64,000 bases of DNA from Agapetus fuscipes (GCA_951799405.1 OX637339.1:9424001-9488000); one strand, 5' to 3'. Shown: positions 24,901 through 34,400, numbered from the stretch's first letter. Notes: generated by a model from the letters alone, not told the origin. Translations and numbers: made by a program.

Positions 24901-27900
24901 ACAGGGCTTATGTTCATTTGAGGTTTGGATTTTATTTGTAAGTACACAATCAGCATTTGTAAGCGCGAACTACATGTGTTTGTTTGTGGGCATACATCTG
25001 AGAGCTTTGAATGAATATATCCTTGCAACTTAGATTATAGATTATAGATCCTGAAATAGGGCTCAGATTTATTCAATTATGTTTAGTTTCCTCAGGACAA
25101 CCAAATAAAATGAGGGTTCAAGCGAGTTTAAGGGAATAAATTGTGAACAAAAAAATGAAAAGAAATTGGTAGTTACTTTGGATTTTTTCACATATTTAGC
25201 ATCTGACAAGTTTGAAAAGTGATGATGACACCGTTAGTGATAAACACGGTGAGTATTTCCACCAGGATATTTTGCAAGGAAAGTTCAGCAACAAGGCTTG
25301 TGAGCCGGAGAAAGTAATGTAAGGAAGAGAAGCAATATTTATTTATTTATTCAATCAAAAGCACATGCTACGGAAGATTTAGGCTAGAGTGAGCTGGGTG
25401 GTAAAATGGATGGAAGAAAACTAAAACAGTGGACTTACCACTGAGTCTGGTTTCAAAGCATATCCTGAAGCAACTCAGCATGATCTCACACACACTCTCA
25501 TCCGTCAGCATGGCTCCTTCGGGACTCAGCACCAGGGTACGCAGCACCTGGACAAACAATAAACAATCGAGGAATAATATAAGTGCGGCATTGAAGCATA
25601 CTATGTGATAGAACTGTAAGCCGGGCTTGCCAACCACAGCAGAATACTTAATTAAAGACCATGTGTGATCCTGTTTTCTCGCCTTCTGCATCTAGTGTTC
25701 AACCACAGCTGCCGCTACCTATCCAAAGCCTTCCTCCTCCAGTCTCATATTCTTACCGCACGGCAGTCTGCCACCATTTCGTCTAGCCATCTTAATTTGG
25801 GTCTTCCCACAGCATTAAAGTTGTTTTACAGTTTTTAAAAATATTTTAAGTTGCTGTAAAATAAAAAAAATTATCTATTAACCTCTACAGTACGGACAAT
25901 TTTCATCCTTCATGCTCCATATATCTCCAAAGATACAAAACATATCTCTCATCCATTTTTTTTATCTCAAAAGTAAAATCAAGTTTTTTACCGCGTAATT
26001 TAGTAGAACAACGTGCTTATTTACTGCACTACTTCATATTATTATGTTATGAAAGCATCATGTTCTAAAAATAGACATATAATATTATTCTGAACAGGTA
26101 GGTCAGGTACGTACATAAATGTTTATGACTAAGAAAGCTTTGTAATATAAACAAAATCTTTTTTGTTACAAGTGTGTTCTGAGTAAAAAAATTATGCATA
26201 TCTCATTTTTAGCCCTCAGTTTACAAAGTCGACTTCAAAAATTTTTGAAACAGACTTTTACATGTGGAAATGAATGCTTTGACTTTATTAGTTGGTAGTT
26301 TCACCCAAGAGTGTGTTACACGATTGTCGATCTTATTGCTACGTAAAAACTAAAGAAAAATGAAAAAAATATGCAATCGGTGCTATGAGCACGGAGCCGC
26401 GTTCCGGCGCACTGGAGGTTAATGCACAGAAGTGTTTACGAAGTAAACAATGAAATAACATCATTATAAAACACTTCTACATTTTTAATGGCGATACAGC
26501 CCAATTTGAGCCTTGAACTTGAAATGAAAGAAGTATGCAAGGATCGAAAGAAATAGCGGTTGATCTGTAATGCTGGCGGTTAAAGCTGAGGCTTTTAAAT
26601 TATTTAAAAAAAAAAATGTTTTGTAGTTTTTTAATTTTTTACTGTTTAATTGTTTAGAGTTTATTTGTTTTATATATTTTAATGTATTCTATAATCTAGA
26701 TCAGAGGTTCCCAAAGTGGGTGCCGCGGAGAGAGATCAGGGGTGCCGCGAGGCGCCCCTGAAGTCTCTACTAAAAATCAAAATGTTACATTTTTTTTTTT
26801 TTTTTTTTTTTAAATTTGTGAAGAGGATTGCAATTCACCAACCTATTTTGCCTGGCCAGATGTCTTCATGCGAAAGCAGAAGCTTGTGTGCATACATGAA
26901 TACAAACATCGATCGATATTATATGACTAGGGTGCCGTGAGAAAACTCAAAATTTCAAAGGGTGCCGTGACTTGAAAAAGTTTGGGAACCTCTGATCTAG
27001 ATTCTATAATCTAAGTTGCAAGGATATATTAATTTAAAGCTCTCAGATGTATGCCCACAAACCAACACGTGTAGTTCGCGCTTACAAATGCTGAATGCCG
27101 CATTCTGACAGAATGCGTACTTACAAATAAAATCCAAACCGCAAATAACCACATAAGCCCCACAACTTTTGCCGACATTGACTTTGGTGACATAGGCAAA
27201 GTGAACCATTTTTTACAGTATGGGTGGTCAGCCTCATACCAACCTATAAGTCAAGGAATTAATTGCTTGTATTCCTTGACTGATAGGTTGGTATGCGGCT
27301 GACCACCCATACTGTAAAAAATGCTTCACTTTGCCAATGCCACCCCTGTTTCAGGGAAGGTTGGCAAGAGTTGCAGGGTGTATGTCCATGTGAGATGGAG
27401 TTTTTATATTGTAGGTCCACATGCGGCATGTGTAAGCGCGAAATTATGCATGTCTGCTTGTGGGAATGCATTTAATATGAATCTCAAATGATACATATCT
27501 TTGCAGCTTAGATTTAGATTTAGATTTAGAACCCAGTTCACAACTTGTTCACTTGTTCAACACAGTTCACAACTGAGCCACATCCCTCCCCACTTCATCT
27601 CTTCATTTAAGTCTCGGCATTTTTTTTGGGAATCCGTTAGTCTGGCATTTTGTGAACAAGTCCAGCCTACCCCAACCTTTGCAGTCTTAGAAAGGTTGAA
27701 ATACTGGTCGTTTGGTATATGCTGGATAGTTCATCATTCCCCCTTATGTGCCACTCTTCTCCATGCTTTACTGGGCCACATATTTCGCAAAGCACTTGCT
27801 CAAACATCTCCATTGCTTCAGCTGAAAACTCACCTGCAGTATTTTCATGAGGACTACTCCGTCCGAGGAGTGATCGGTGCCAACAAACCGAGCATGAGTG

Positions 27901-29886
27901 ACGGCATCGGCAATGTTCTCTACTGTAGCCGGGACTGAGACGTGCATGGGGTCTGGAAACATCATGCATTTCAGGTTTCAGTCAAAAGTATTGTATTAAC
28001 TTAATCAGAAATGGAGAGAACGTGTGTGACAACAGGGAAATAGAGGACAGAGTGAGTTGGAGCAGATCCAAGAGGAGATGTCTCAAGCAATGAAGAAAAA
28101 AAACTCCAATATTTCAATTCCAATCAGAGGGTAGCAGAGCTCCAAAGAAGTTACTGTAACTGTAACTCTGTCGTCAATCCGCTAGGGGCAGCCAGAGCCT
28201 CTGCAGAGCTGCCTCAATTTCTTCCTATCCTTACTCCTACCTTGTCCAATTCATTCATATCCATCACCTTATTACATTTTCATACATTTTCTTCTTTTAC
28301 ATTCACTTTGTACATCCAGTGCCAGTTTAAGGGGGGTCCGCAGTGCCCGCAGCGGACAGGGCCCCAAGGCCCGAGGGGCCCCGCGGGGCCACCGGAGGGG
28401 GCCCCGCGCGCACCCTTTTGGGTAATTTTTTTTACAGTACTTAGCTTCTCTTGAAAAAAAAAAAAAACATGAGATAATTCTTCACTATAAAAAAAAATAG
28501 GTAGGTACATAGGTTGTTCAAGACATCGGGGAACCAATGGGGGCGGCAGAGACATACAAATTCATGTTAAAAAACAACCTAGAAGTTGTTTTTCCGAGTA
28601 CTGCTGCGGCTTTAAAAATTTACCAGACAATAATGGTCAGTAACGCAACGGGAGAAAGGGTGTTTTCAAAATTAAAATTGACTAAAAATGACCTCAGGAG
28701 TCAGGACTACAATTTCCCAGCACAAACTGAATCACCTGTCAGTGATGAACATAAATTACGACACCTTATATAATTTAGATTTTTCGACTATACTAGAAAA
28801 ACTCGTGACTGCGAAATTACGAAAAAAAATCTTTTGAACTGTTACGTTGTGCCTAGCTACCTAATGTAGGTACCTACCTATAATAATGTACCTACCTACT
28901 TTTCTAAAAAATTGTCATTAAATTGTGTTTAAAAAAATGTCATTACCTACTTATTTGGGGGGAGGGGGGGGGGCCCCCATGAGCAGCGTTGGACCCTACC
29001 CAAAATAGCTTAAAATGCTCCTGTGTACATCCCATTCTTTCACAATCTCCTGAGCAATCTGTTCACTCCATACTTTTCTCGGTCGCCCTTAGCTCTTTTT
29101 CTTTTCATGCTCTGTCTGAATTCCGTAGAGCTTTGTTTTGTTGAGGAAAGTAAGTAGAGGTATTTTAATTTGACTGTGCTATTTATGTACTTAATACTAA
29201 TACTTGAATTATTTTTTTCTCTATTTTAATCATTGTAAATTACTGTGTCATAAATTATGTAAATGGGCAATCATGTCTGTTAATAAAATAAAATTAAAAT
29301 AAATAAAAAATACTCCATCTGTATACCTTTATACACTTTGTTAGTCTATCATTATTCATTCTTTCCACATGCCCAAACCATCTCATCACTTTCTTTTGTA
29401 CCTGTGAGTACTTCTGCACACACAGGAGTAACGAACGCAAGCAAGAATAGAATAAAAACTATAGACCACTATCAAAGCCCGAAAGAACAATATCAAGAAT
29501 CTGAATCCGGCCGTGAAAGCCTCAAAACATGTATTTCTAACTGTTGTAATGTGGTGCAATATTCAGTTTAATAGGTTATATTTACCGATGAGGCCATAGC
29601 ACAGAAACTTGTTGATAGCGGATAGGGCCAGGCAGGTCACAGGGCCGGTCGTTTTTTCCGATCTGATGACTTCTAAGAATGGACTGAGGAAGACGTTGGG
29701 ATCCAGGAGACGCAGATCAGCCACCTGGTTCAAGATTTCGCGCAGATCTTGGAAGGCCCTCATCAGAACGTCGTGTTCTTCGTCCTGGCTGGAGTGGGAA
29801 CCCCAGCGGGAGCCGCGACGCATGGCGGTCACCAGGATTCCCATCTCCCCTTGCACCACGAATATCCCGTTTCCAGGCAGCGACAT
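730..29886 (-). CDS. garz: GBF1/gartenzwerg Arf-GEF, 5' 22 exons (3' end outside window)
   Basis: Large Arf1 guanine-nucleotide exchange factor that starts COPI coat recruitment at the cis-Golgi. Exons in transcription order: 29886-29586, 27952-27834, 25547-25439, 24750-24550, 23588-23405, 22954-22439, 21794-21632, 21234-20605, 19973-19823, 19110-18929, 17843-17635, 17026-16864, 15969-15774, 14812-14664, 13481-13212, 11657-11530, 11090-10862, 9982-9844, 4345-4236, 3374-3164, 1816-1638, 832-730. Every junction uses AG/GT and the phases close, giving about 1,547 codons with no stop. Order and content match the GBF1 family: DCB, HUS with an NYDCD box, Sec7 with FRLPGEAP and DQHNHN, then HDS1 and HDS2. 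The last HDS region and stop are missing because the window ends. The start ATG at 29886 is the first in frame and aligns with the family N-terminus. Exon limits were read by eye, not by alignment software. Confidence 0.95.
1050..1170 (-). mobile_element. LINE C-terminal tail fragment (CR1/L2 type)
   Basis: The minus strand reads [18 protein letters not shown], then [10 protein letters not shown], the same family of tails as at 34234. In the GBF1 intron between exons 21 and 22. Confidence 0.65.
1958..2154. mobile_element. Foldback MITE with TA target duplication, unequal arm repeats
   Basis: TA|GGCTGGTTTTAGTG... mirrored by ...CACTAAAACCAGCC|TA, suggesting Tc1/mariner-like insertion. Long inverted arms contain the word GCTGACAACGC, present once or twice in the left arm and three times in the right arm. 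Both arms include CCGTCAGCGCTGAC. About 197 bp, inside the GBF1 intron between exons 20 and 21. Confidence 0.7.
2276..2660. repeat. Dispersed repeat family E carrying TGACGTCA
   Basis: Contains CATAGATGAGATTGTGACGT, GGTCGGGTTGCTAGGAAAAA, AAACAAATATTTTGTTAGTG, GGTTGCTAAGGACTC and, at its start, CACAGCCAAGGGATATTTT. Related pieces: 12005-12080, 13030-13075, 15690-15745, 23215-23310, 34870-34970, 35130-35190, 42380-42480, 44370-44410, 44700-44890, 59450-59560, 63420-63476. Orientation and full length are uncertain. Confidence 0.55.
3009..3046 (-). other. Hammerhead-like RNA motif 1
   Basis: The minus strand reads CUAC-CUGAUGA-U-GACU-GAAU-AGUC-GAAA-ACGUUC-GUAG. The outer CUAC/GUAG and inner GACU/AGUC can pair around the two conserved single-stranded cores of a hammerhead. 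Sits beside an A-tract and repeat family D. Activity not known. Confidence 0.4.
5283..8180 (-). pseudogene. LINE ORF2, endonuclease plus reverse transcriptase, catalytic Asp lost
   Basis: Open for about 965 codons with no in-frame ATG before the endonuclease; the frame starts after a TAA at 8183 and overlaps the end of ORF1, so translation would need reinitiation or coupling. Endonuclease landmarks: [33 protein letters not shown] and a C-terminal [13 protein letters not shown] landmarks: [37 protein letters not shown] and [17 protein letters not shown]. The box normally reading FADD is FADY here (codons GAT TAC near 6110), a single-base loss of a catalytic metal-binding aspartate. The C-terminal region after the RT ([21 protein letters not shown]) is intact. 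Hence scored as a dead copy despite the long frame. Confidence 0.87.
8141..8836 (-). CDS. LINE ORF1, nucleic-acid-binding protein, 231 residues
   Basis: Starts at an ATG just downstream of the short 5' region and ends at a TAG inside the first codons of ORF2. The N-terminal half is helical and charged, with a likely coiled coil (EIKILKERI). The second half has the RRM-like ORF1 pattern: NVIIFNVPE at about residue 98, then [20 protein letters not shown] and [18 protein letters not shown], ending in [16 protein letters not shown]. No CCHC zinc knuckle is seen. Such proteins coat the element RNA. The frame is fully open. Confidence 0.8.
   Translation of the reverse strand: MIEAQEIIELVEKAASALSKLITDDSKFTRDHIAKINPIAIKFMAAMSVATAKIASQQTEIKILKERISMEKNETVTNKGSNISEMLSELSDRNTRAKNVIIFNVPEVAPNKESRELIPQDLNQTSKLLLSTDALRDLQILKVHRLGIKRKDKLRPLKVTFNDADDARTFFLNRFKLPKELKIKQDLTEMQREHLKSLWTELETRRERGERNIALRFFNGIPKIVNTTSKN
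9306..9712. mobile_element. Non-autonomous hAT-like MITE, 407 bp
   Basis: Terminal inverted repeats CAAGGGCGTCGCCA at both ends and flanking 8-bp near-duplications CCTTGCGT (9298-9305) and CCTAGCGT (9713-9720), 7 of 8 matching. Subterminal G-tract and C-tract follow each end. A secondary long hairpin (about 9595-9672) lies near the right end. No ORF resembling a transposase. Located in the GBF1 intron 18. Confidence 0.75.
10080..10300 (+). mobile_element. LINE C-terminal tail (GHIMRNEKY...GKIEERRSLGRRR type)
   Basis: The plus strand, with frameshifts, reads [33 protein letters not shown] and [10 protein letters not shown], the standard ending of an RTE/I-like reverse transcriptase. GBF1 intron 17. 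Confidence 0.7.
10412..10966 (-). repeat. 150-bp tandem array built from GBF1 exon 17 and its splice donor
   Basis: Three near-identical 150-bp units plus a diverged fourth. Each holds the last about 105 bases of exon 17 (from [15 protein letters not shown] to HSIATR), the donor GTAAGA and about 45 intron bases. Donor GT positions are 10861, 10711 and 10561. The fourth copy has only a weak GTTAGA at about 10417 and then a stop. The frame is open across the array (150 = 50 codons). The intronic part of each unit ends in CCCATCCTGCAG, which looks like a splice acceptor, but it lies only 38 bases after the preceding donor, short for an animal intron. Copies 3 and 4 share EKRAND in place of EECASD, so the array grew in steps. 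Confidence 0.93.
12608..13020. repeat. Foldback element, about 410 bp, in GBF1 intron 15
   Basis: Arms AAATTGAAATGGTAAAAC at the left (about 12618) and the mirror GTTTTACCATTTCAATTT at the right (about 12988), roughly 42 bp each and near identical. The interior is A/T tracts plus the hammerhead-like motif at 12915-12952. Confidence 0.7.
12915..12952 (+). other. Hammerhead-like RNA motif 2
   Basis: GCUC-CUGAAGA-U-GCCU-CAUU-AGGC-GAAA-AUGUUC-GAGC: same cores and spacing as motif 1, but both helices have changed with compensating bases. Inside the foldback element 12608-13020. Confidence 0.4.
14315..14482. mobile_element. MITE with AAGCGCTATTCTGCT ends and CAG target duplication, copy 1
   Basis: Inverted ends AAGCGCTGTTCTGCT and its mirror ending AGAATAGCGCTT, bounded on both sides by CAG. 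About 168 bp, closely similar along its whole length to the copy at 48234. In the GBF1 intron between exons 14 and 15. No coding capacity. Confidence 0.75.
14845..15110 (-). mobile_element. LINE 3' tail of the GRGRPRK family
   Basis: The minus strand encodes [19 protein letters not shown] and [19 protein letters not shown], ending MKEVCKD. A TACAG simple repeat forms the 3' tail at 14846-14870. It sits immediately 5' of GBF1 exon 14 (14812). Confidence 0.75.
16220..16971 (-). repeat. 126-bp tandem array built from GBF1 exon 12 and its splice donor
   Basis: Five complete 126-bp units and one truncated sixth unit. Each unit is the last 108 bases of exon 12 (from [16 protein letters not shown] to WGPT), the donor GTAAGT and about 12 intron bases. 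The donor GT falls at 16863, 16737, 16611, 16485 and 16359, spaced exactly 126 bp. Since 126 is a multiple of three and no unit contains a stop, the exon frame runs open through the whole array to about 16219. The units differ by only a few bases, for example APSG/APRG, one RRG to RRD change, and SNIRL/SNIPL in the intronic part. The sixth unit has lost its middle and its donor. The 5'-most unit is the real exon end. Confidence 0.95.
16864..19973 (-). CDS. garz: GBF1 exons 9-12: Sec7 catalytic domain
   Basis: Residues about 742-976. Exon 9 encodes the pre-Sec7 segment ([22 protein letters not shown]). Exon 10 carries FRLPGEAP, whose glutamate is the 'glutamic finger' that displaces nucleotide from Arf. 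Exon 11 carries the second Sec7 motif, [15 protein letters not shown], which forms the Arf-binding groove. Both motifs are intact, so catalysis should be preserved. Exon 12 begins HDS1 ([12 protein letters not shown], then WGPT at the donor). Its 3' 108 bases plus the splice donor are the first unit of the tandem array described separately. The Met in MLNMDQ replaces a Thr common in vertebrates, which I regard as normal divergence. Confidence 0.95.
18013..18295 (+). repeat. tRNA-headed SINE family B, full copy
   Basis: The head ACCGGTTCGTAGTCTAGTGG...GGTTCGAATCCCGG carries RNA polymerase III box A (TAGTCTAGTGG) and box B (GGTTCGAATCC). The body has CTTTACCAAAGACCGGTCA, AGCAACTGGGTCTTGCTTGA and GCGCTTTCTACAGTGACGAC, with a short tail. 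Other copies: 12176-12440 (-), 46825-47035 (+), 49602-49800 (+), 56596-56880 (+), 60505-60800 (-), 61533-61830 (+). Heads or pieces: 22310-22390, 30370-30500, 33845-33960, 55500-55620, 58375-58445, 62983-63056. The 3' end often runs into ATT repeats. Confidence 0.8.
18296..18500 (-). mobile_element. LINE 3' tail of the GRGRPRK family, abutting a SINE
   Basis: Same 3' end word (CCACCCCTAGCGGAATGGCG on the minus strand) and a GTTACA tail at 18288-18303. It directly follows the tRNA-type SINE ending near 18295. Confidence 0.7.
19210..19249 (-). other. Hammerhead-like RNA motif 3
   Basis: The minus strand reads GUCUC-CUGAAGA, then a GUUAGC/GCUAAC helix, then AAAACGU-CGAGA. The outer CUC/GAG helix is kept. 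Core less canonical than in motifs 1 and 2. Confidence 0.3.
19420..19580 (-). mobile_element. Decayed LINE C-terminal tail
   Basis: The minus strand reads [16 protein letters not shown], a broken version of the CR1/L2 tail. In the GBF1 intron between exons 9 and 10. Confidence 0.5.
20605..29886 (-). CDS. garz: GBF1 exons 1-8: DCB and HUS regulatory domains
   Basis: Residues about 1-741. Exons 1-4 encode the DCB dimerisation domain, with family landmarks [35 protein letters not shown] and [19 protein letters not shown]. Exons 5 and 6 are a low-complexity Ser/Glu/Pro-rich linker of about 200 residues, which is variable in the family, ending in [10 protein letters not shown]. Exon 7 and the 630-bp exon 8 encode HUS. 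The HUS box NYDCD is at about residue 611, followed by [11 protein letters not shown]. Exons 5, 6 and 8 are less G+C-rich than exons 10-21. A stretch between 27.3 and 27.0 kb inside intron 2 holds an inverted pair of repeats. What DCB and HUS do, namely dimerisation and membrane recruitment of the GEF, is known for the family and not shown here. Confidence 0.93.
26693..27000. mobile_element. Short DNA element with mirrored AGATCAGAGGTTCCCAAA ends
   Basis: Left end AGATCAGAGGTTCCCAAAGT and right end CTTTGGGAACCTCTGATCT in mirror (about 26698-26999). Internal copies of GGTGCCGCG/GGTGCCGTGA and a T-tract follow. CAGAGGTTCCCAAA is a common hAT end word. A possible duplication CTAGAT occurs on both sides (26694 and about 26996). 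Confidence 0.55.
27003..27530. repeat. Inverted pair of family A repeats
   Basis: A minus-oriented copy (27003-27258) and a plus-oriented copy (27272-27530) stand head to head with about a 13-bp spacer, forming a potential hairpin with about 250-bp arms in GBF1 intron 2. An older unit with GGTGCCGCG...GGGTGCCGTGA, itself bordered by mirrored CTAGATCAGAGGTTCCCAAA (26694) and its complement (26980), adjoins on the left. Confidence 0.75.
28145..29400 (-). mobile_element. LINE 3' tail (GRGRPRK family) split by the hAT element
   Basis: 28145-28308 and 29032 to about 29400 are two halves of one fragment of the LINE family that ends in a peptide of the type [13 protein letters not shown]...MKEVCKD. 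The 3' end, at the left on this strand, carries the short tail repeat GTTACA, as in the copies at 18296 and 14845. Interrupted by the hAT element at 28317-29023. Confidence 0.7.
28317..29023 (+). mobile_element. hAT-type element remnant with hATC fragment, 707 bp, perfect 8-bp TSD
   Basis: Flanked by identical TGTACATC at 28309-28316 and 29024-29031, the 8-bp target duplication typical of hAT. The ends are imperfect inverted repeats: CAGTGCCAGTTTAAG on the left, and CAGGAGCATTTTAAG when the right end is read inward. Near 28540-28773 the plus strand encodes a piece of the hAT dimerisation domain ([20 protein letters not shown], then KNDLRS). The rest of the transposase is gone, leaving very G-rich or C-rich subterminal tracts. 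It sits inside an older LINE tail, which reads across the junction when the element is removed. Confidence 0.85.
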
Positions 29887-30984
29887 GATGATGGGAATGA
29901 TTATTTACCAGATGTTTCCCGATATAACACGATCACGCACATGAAAAATATTTTACGCTAATAGTGTCCAAGCTCCGACATGTGCCAGAGTTTGGGAATC
30001 ATTATTTATTTTCACAATGATCGATTATTAAATTAGTCAACTATCATGTTGACGTTTCAAGAAGGTATTTTATTTTTTCTTGAATGGATGTGGCGATTTA
30101 GTGATGGCATGCGGGAAAAAGTTTTTCCCTGGATGTCAAAATAACTGGGTTAGGTAAAAAGTTTGAAATGGTTGAAGAGAAAAACAGTAGATGGCAGTGC
30201 TTACATATTTAGTTTCAAGCGAAGCTCAGAGATGGCAGTAATCAGAGCGATTGGAATTTCTTTAAAAATTAAAAATGACTACTTTTATGAAATAACATTC
30301 AAATTTCAAAAAATTATGTCATTAAATTTTCAAAATATTATCTTTGCTGTCTTAAAAAAATAGTTTTCCTTTACTAAATCCTGATCACTGAAAGTCTATC
30401 CAGCCTCACAGTAATTGACACTTTTTTAAGCAACGACTAAACTCTCACAGAGCTTTTGAATTGTGATTCACACTAAAACAGCGCTCACTAAATCAGTCAT
30501 CTTATCATTTTATTTTATATGACTTACTTTTATTTTTACAAGATACTACAATATATATGGCCGTATTAAAGTTTGTACCATGTTTTCACCATCTCCTTCT
30601 GCTTTATATATAGAGCTGTGTCCTATTATTCCCCTTGTCTATTTCTAGGATACTATAGATGCCCAGCTTTCCTTGCATCACTCGGGTAGTCTTCCAGGGT
30701 ATCTGCTATCTGTAATCCCATCGCTGAAATCTTCGTCTCTCAATCTGATCTTCCACATGATCTCTCCAGAAGCATCTTCCTGCCCTTCCCCAGGTTTGAA
30801 ATCTTCATAATTTTAAGGTTCTAGGGTTTTCCCACGTCATTTAAAGATAAAGGCATAGAAATTTAAAGACTATTTTAACTCAATGATTTTAAAAATATTT
30901 ATTGTTTATCTTGTTTACATCAATCAATAAAAAAAAAATCAGATATTGTGATATTGATGTGGTCCAGTCAATAAAAATTCAGCT

Positions 30985-31215
30985 GATTGCATTGACTGGG
31001 TGATGGGTCACATGCAGCAAATGGACCAATGGAGCCTGGAAAAGATGGTTGTGATGGAGGATTCAAAGAGGCGTAGGACAGTAGGAAAACACAGATTGAA
31101 GTGGCTTGACGGAACGGTGGCAGACTACCATGTGGTGGAAGTGTGGGACTGAAGGAGGAAGGCGCTGGACAGGCAGCGGTGGCTGCGGTTAACCGCTCTT
31201 TACCAACCAGTTAGG
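30985..31215 (+). mobile_element. RTE-like LINE tail
   Basis: The plus strand reads DWVMGHMQQMDQW, then KHRLKWLDGTVADY and DRQRWLRLTAL. Between GBF1 and F8A. A second, minus-strand fragment with RAGRCFWRDHVEDQIERRR lies at 30600-30830. Confidence 0.6.
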
Positions 31216-31461
31216 ACTCTATCGATGATTATTATGATGGTGAGACGAAGCATGAGAGACTTTGGTGTGCCAAACAGTACCATAAAGTATCGTCAAAAGC
31301 AACCGTCAATGGGTTTATCATAGCTGTTTCTTTTGTGATTTGCCATGACAGAGGATTCTACATGTTTGACATGTTGCACTTATATTGCTGCTATTGTAAC
31401 ATACATAATATGTTTTCTTCATCGTTTACCTTAAAACCACTCAAACACGCAATCTGCTTCT

Positions 31462-31467
31462 TTTATT
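31462..31467 (-). terminator. Poly(A) signal of F8A
   Basis: AATAAA on the minus strand, 28 bases past the TGA of F8A, in an A+T-rich stretch. It would give a very short 3' UTR. No competing AATAAA lies closer to the stop. Confidence 0.5.
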
Positions 31468-31494
31468 GATCAATATTTTTGTATATATAATATT

Positions 31495-34400
31495 TCACAT
31501 CATGTTATTGTAAATCTTTATGACAGTTCTCATCAGGTCTTGTTGTTCTACATCTAGGAATGTGTTCATTTCACTCTGCAGGTTGACCAACGTCTGCACA
31601 TCATTTGTTTTACACGCTGCCAAGACCGACTGGAGATTCAAAAATAATTCTGGATGCAGCTGAGACTCTGAAAGTAATAAAAACATAAATAATTATAAAA
31701 AATTATAAAAAAACACAGAGTTTTATTTTCACAAATTGAGTATTTAATTCCACCTCAAGTACTTTCGACTTATTCACGTCATTATCAAGAGTATCCTCTA
31801 TAATAAGTCGAAAGTACTTGAGGTGGAATTAAATACTCAATTTGTGAAAATAAAACTCTGTATTTTTTTATAATTTTTTATAATTATTTATAAAAATGAA
31901 TTTTCACTGTGTGAATACACAAACTTTAAAAAGTCTAAAAAAAAAACTGTAATAAAAACACTTAAAAAATATTCATAGTGTCTGCACAATTACAAAATAA
32001 ATATCCAGGAGTGGATTTTAACCAATATAAATGTTTGTAAGCTTCCGAAAGCCTTTAAACGCAAAACATAGACCTAGCACAGATTTTTCAATTAATTAAT
32101 ATTTGGTCTTCTACGATCCGGAAAAAATCATTATGGCGGTCTACTCATGCGTGAAATGCAATGCACTTGCTTGCATTCAACCAATCACAAGTGTCTGGCA
32201 GCCATCCAAGTTATATCACATATTTTCCTTCCAATTTAAATGTGGAACTCTATTTGTTAGCAGCAAATTAAATAAAAACCTTTACCTTCCAGAGCTGTGT
32301 CATCTTCAGGGTCAAAATTTTCCAGGGAATATCGATCAATGAGTTTGTCTATGGACGGGACGCTCAGTTTTGGAGAAGGTTGAACAATTAGATAGAGAAG
32401 AAACCTGTTTATTTCACATCTAAAAAAGAAAACAAAATTATTCATAATTCATATTCTATCCTAGAATATCAGAATCGTTAATGAAAAGTATTGAAAATTA
32501 TTCATTGTTTTAAAAGACAAGTATAATTATAAATAACTTTTTGAATTAAAATTCTTTATTTATCCTATATCCTATGAAATATTAAATAAAGTAAACGTAG
32601 AGGCTTTTTTTCTATGAATAATTTAATGCAACAAACTTGAAATATTTCGGAATAACCTTTCTCGAGCACTTGTGAAATGATTTTACCTTGTCACTATCAA
32701 GAGAAAAGCTTTAGTATGTATATTGAAAATCACCTTTGCATTTGAGATTTATTTACATGTTTACTAGACAATTCATCAATTTTATTGAATGTGTTTAGAG
32801 CATTTTGATAATCATCTGTAACAGAAAAAAAATAAGAGTCATATATTTTTGTAATCACAAATTTTTAACTTCATTCCTCCACCCTTTATGAATTTTGCCT
32901 CATTAAATATTTTTTCAGTGAGTGTAAGTCACATCTGCTGTTTCCATATATTTTATCTATTTTTTGGGAAAATTTTAGATTGCCGTTTTTGATTCTACCA
33001 TCATCATGAGTTTGACAGCCCTTGACTGAATCCAGGATTCTTCCATCACTCTTGTCTGTCCATCCCTTTTGCTCGCCAGTTATGTATGTCTGCATTGACA
33101 ATGTTTATCCATTGTTTTTTGGTCTTCCTGATTTCCTCTAGCCTTGTGGTGTTGAGAGTGCTAGGCGCTTAATAGAGTTTGCATCATCCATTCTAATTAT
33201 GTAACCAGCCTACTGCAGGCGCCCTATTTTGATGTTGTTGATAACATTGGGCTCTCTGTAGATGTCATTTTCTTGTACCAATTTGATTTTATACGACTCA
33301 CATATAAAAAGTTTACAACAAAAATCAGTAATTTGACAACAGAAGCGTTTACCCTTGTTTTACATACATCTATGAATCACTTTTGAAACATCTCCATCTT
33401 CGGACATTTGTCCATCATTATTAAAATTAAAACTCACTAATACTAACTTTGCTTGAGTTGTATGCTTGCTATTTTGTCCAGGCATGCTAACACGTTGCCA
33501 TGATTGTCCTCCTGGTTGTCTATGGCGCTCTGATAATAGTTTATGGCTTCTGAGAGGTATCCCAGCCTCTGCAGGTTGTCGGCCAGCTCCAGAAAGACAC
33601 TAGCTCGTAGGGGAGTACCTTCAGGATATCTGAGACTTGCGTGGGAGTAACAGCTAATGGCGGCCTGTGAAAATAATCATGAAAAAATATCTTAACTAAG
33701 AATTTCAAGTCAATCAGAAGTCGGAAAATGCCTTGAATAAGCAAAAATTATGATCATTCTAACTTGGTCCTTAGATACACATAACCAAGCAGATATTAAC
33801 TCCCCCAGCGTTGATTTCAATCTATCGAGATGAAAAATATACATATGACGAGTCGCAGTCCAGTGGTTAACACTACAGACCTATAATTGGAAGGTAGTAT
33901 GTTTAAATTTAAAAAATGCTCATCCCTCGGTTGAAAAATTGATGCACCTTTCACAGACAGGGTCACAATAGTACCCCAAGAATAAAACAAACTAGTTGAC
34001 ACTTTACAGACACATTTCCAAGGAAGTAAAAAATGTGCTGCAGTCCGTGGAGCTGTGGGTGTTGGAGAGCTGGCAGTTGACGTTCTGATCCTTGGTAGCA
34101 GGGGTGTTAGTTGCATGGTGTTGTGTTGTGTTCCTTTAATAATAATAACTTATTTACATAGTGCCTTTTCGTGAGTAGTCCCTTCAAAGGCGCTTTGTCT
34201 TTGTCGTGGCTCATCCATCGCCCAAATTGAACCCTAAATACACAAACACAAAAAACAACAGTTCATGGATGAAATGTTCTGCGAAAAGCGCTGCTTGAAT
34301 AAATATGTTTTCAGTCCTCTACAAAATTCTGTCTCAGTGTTCAGCTCCCTGAGGGTCACGGGCAGCGAATTCCAGGCCATAGGAGCAGCAACTCCAAAAG

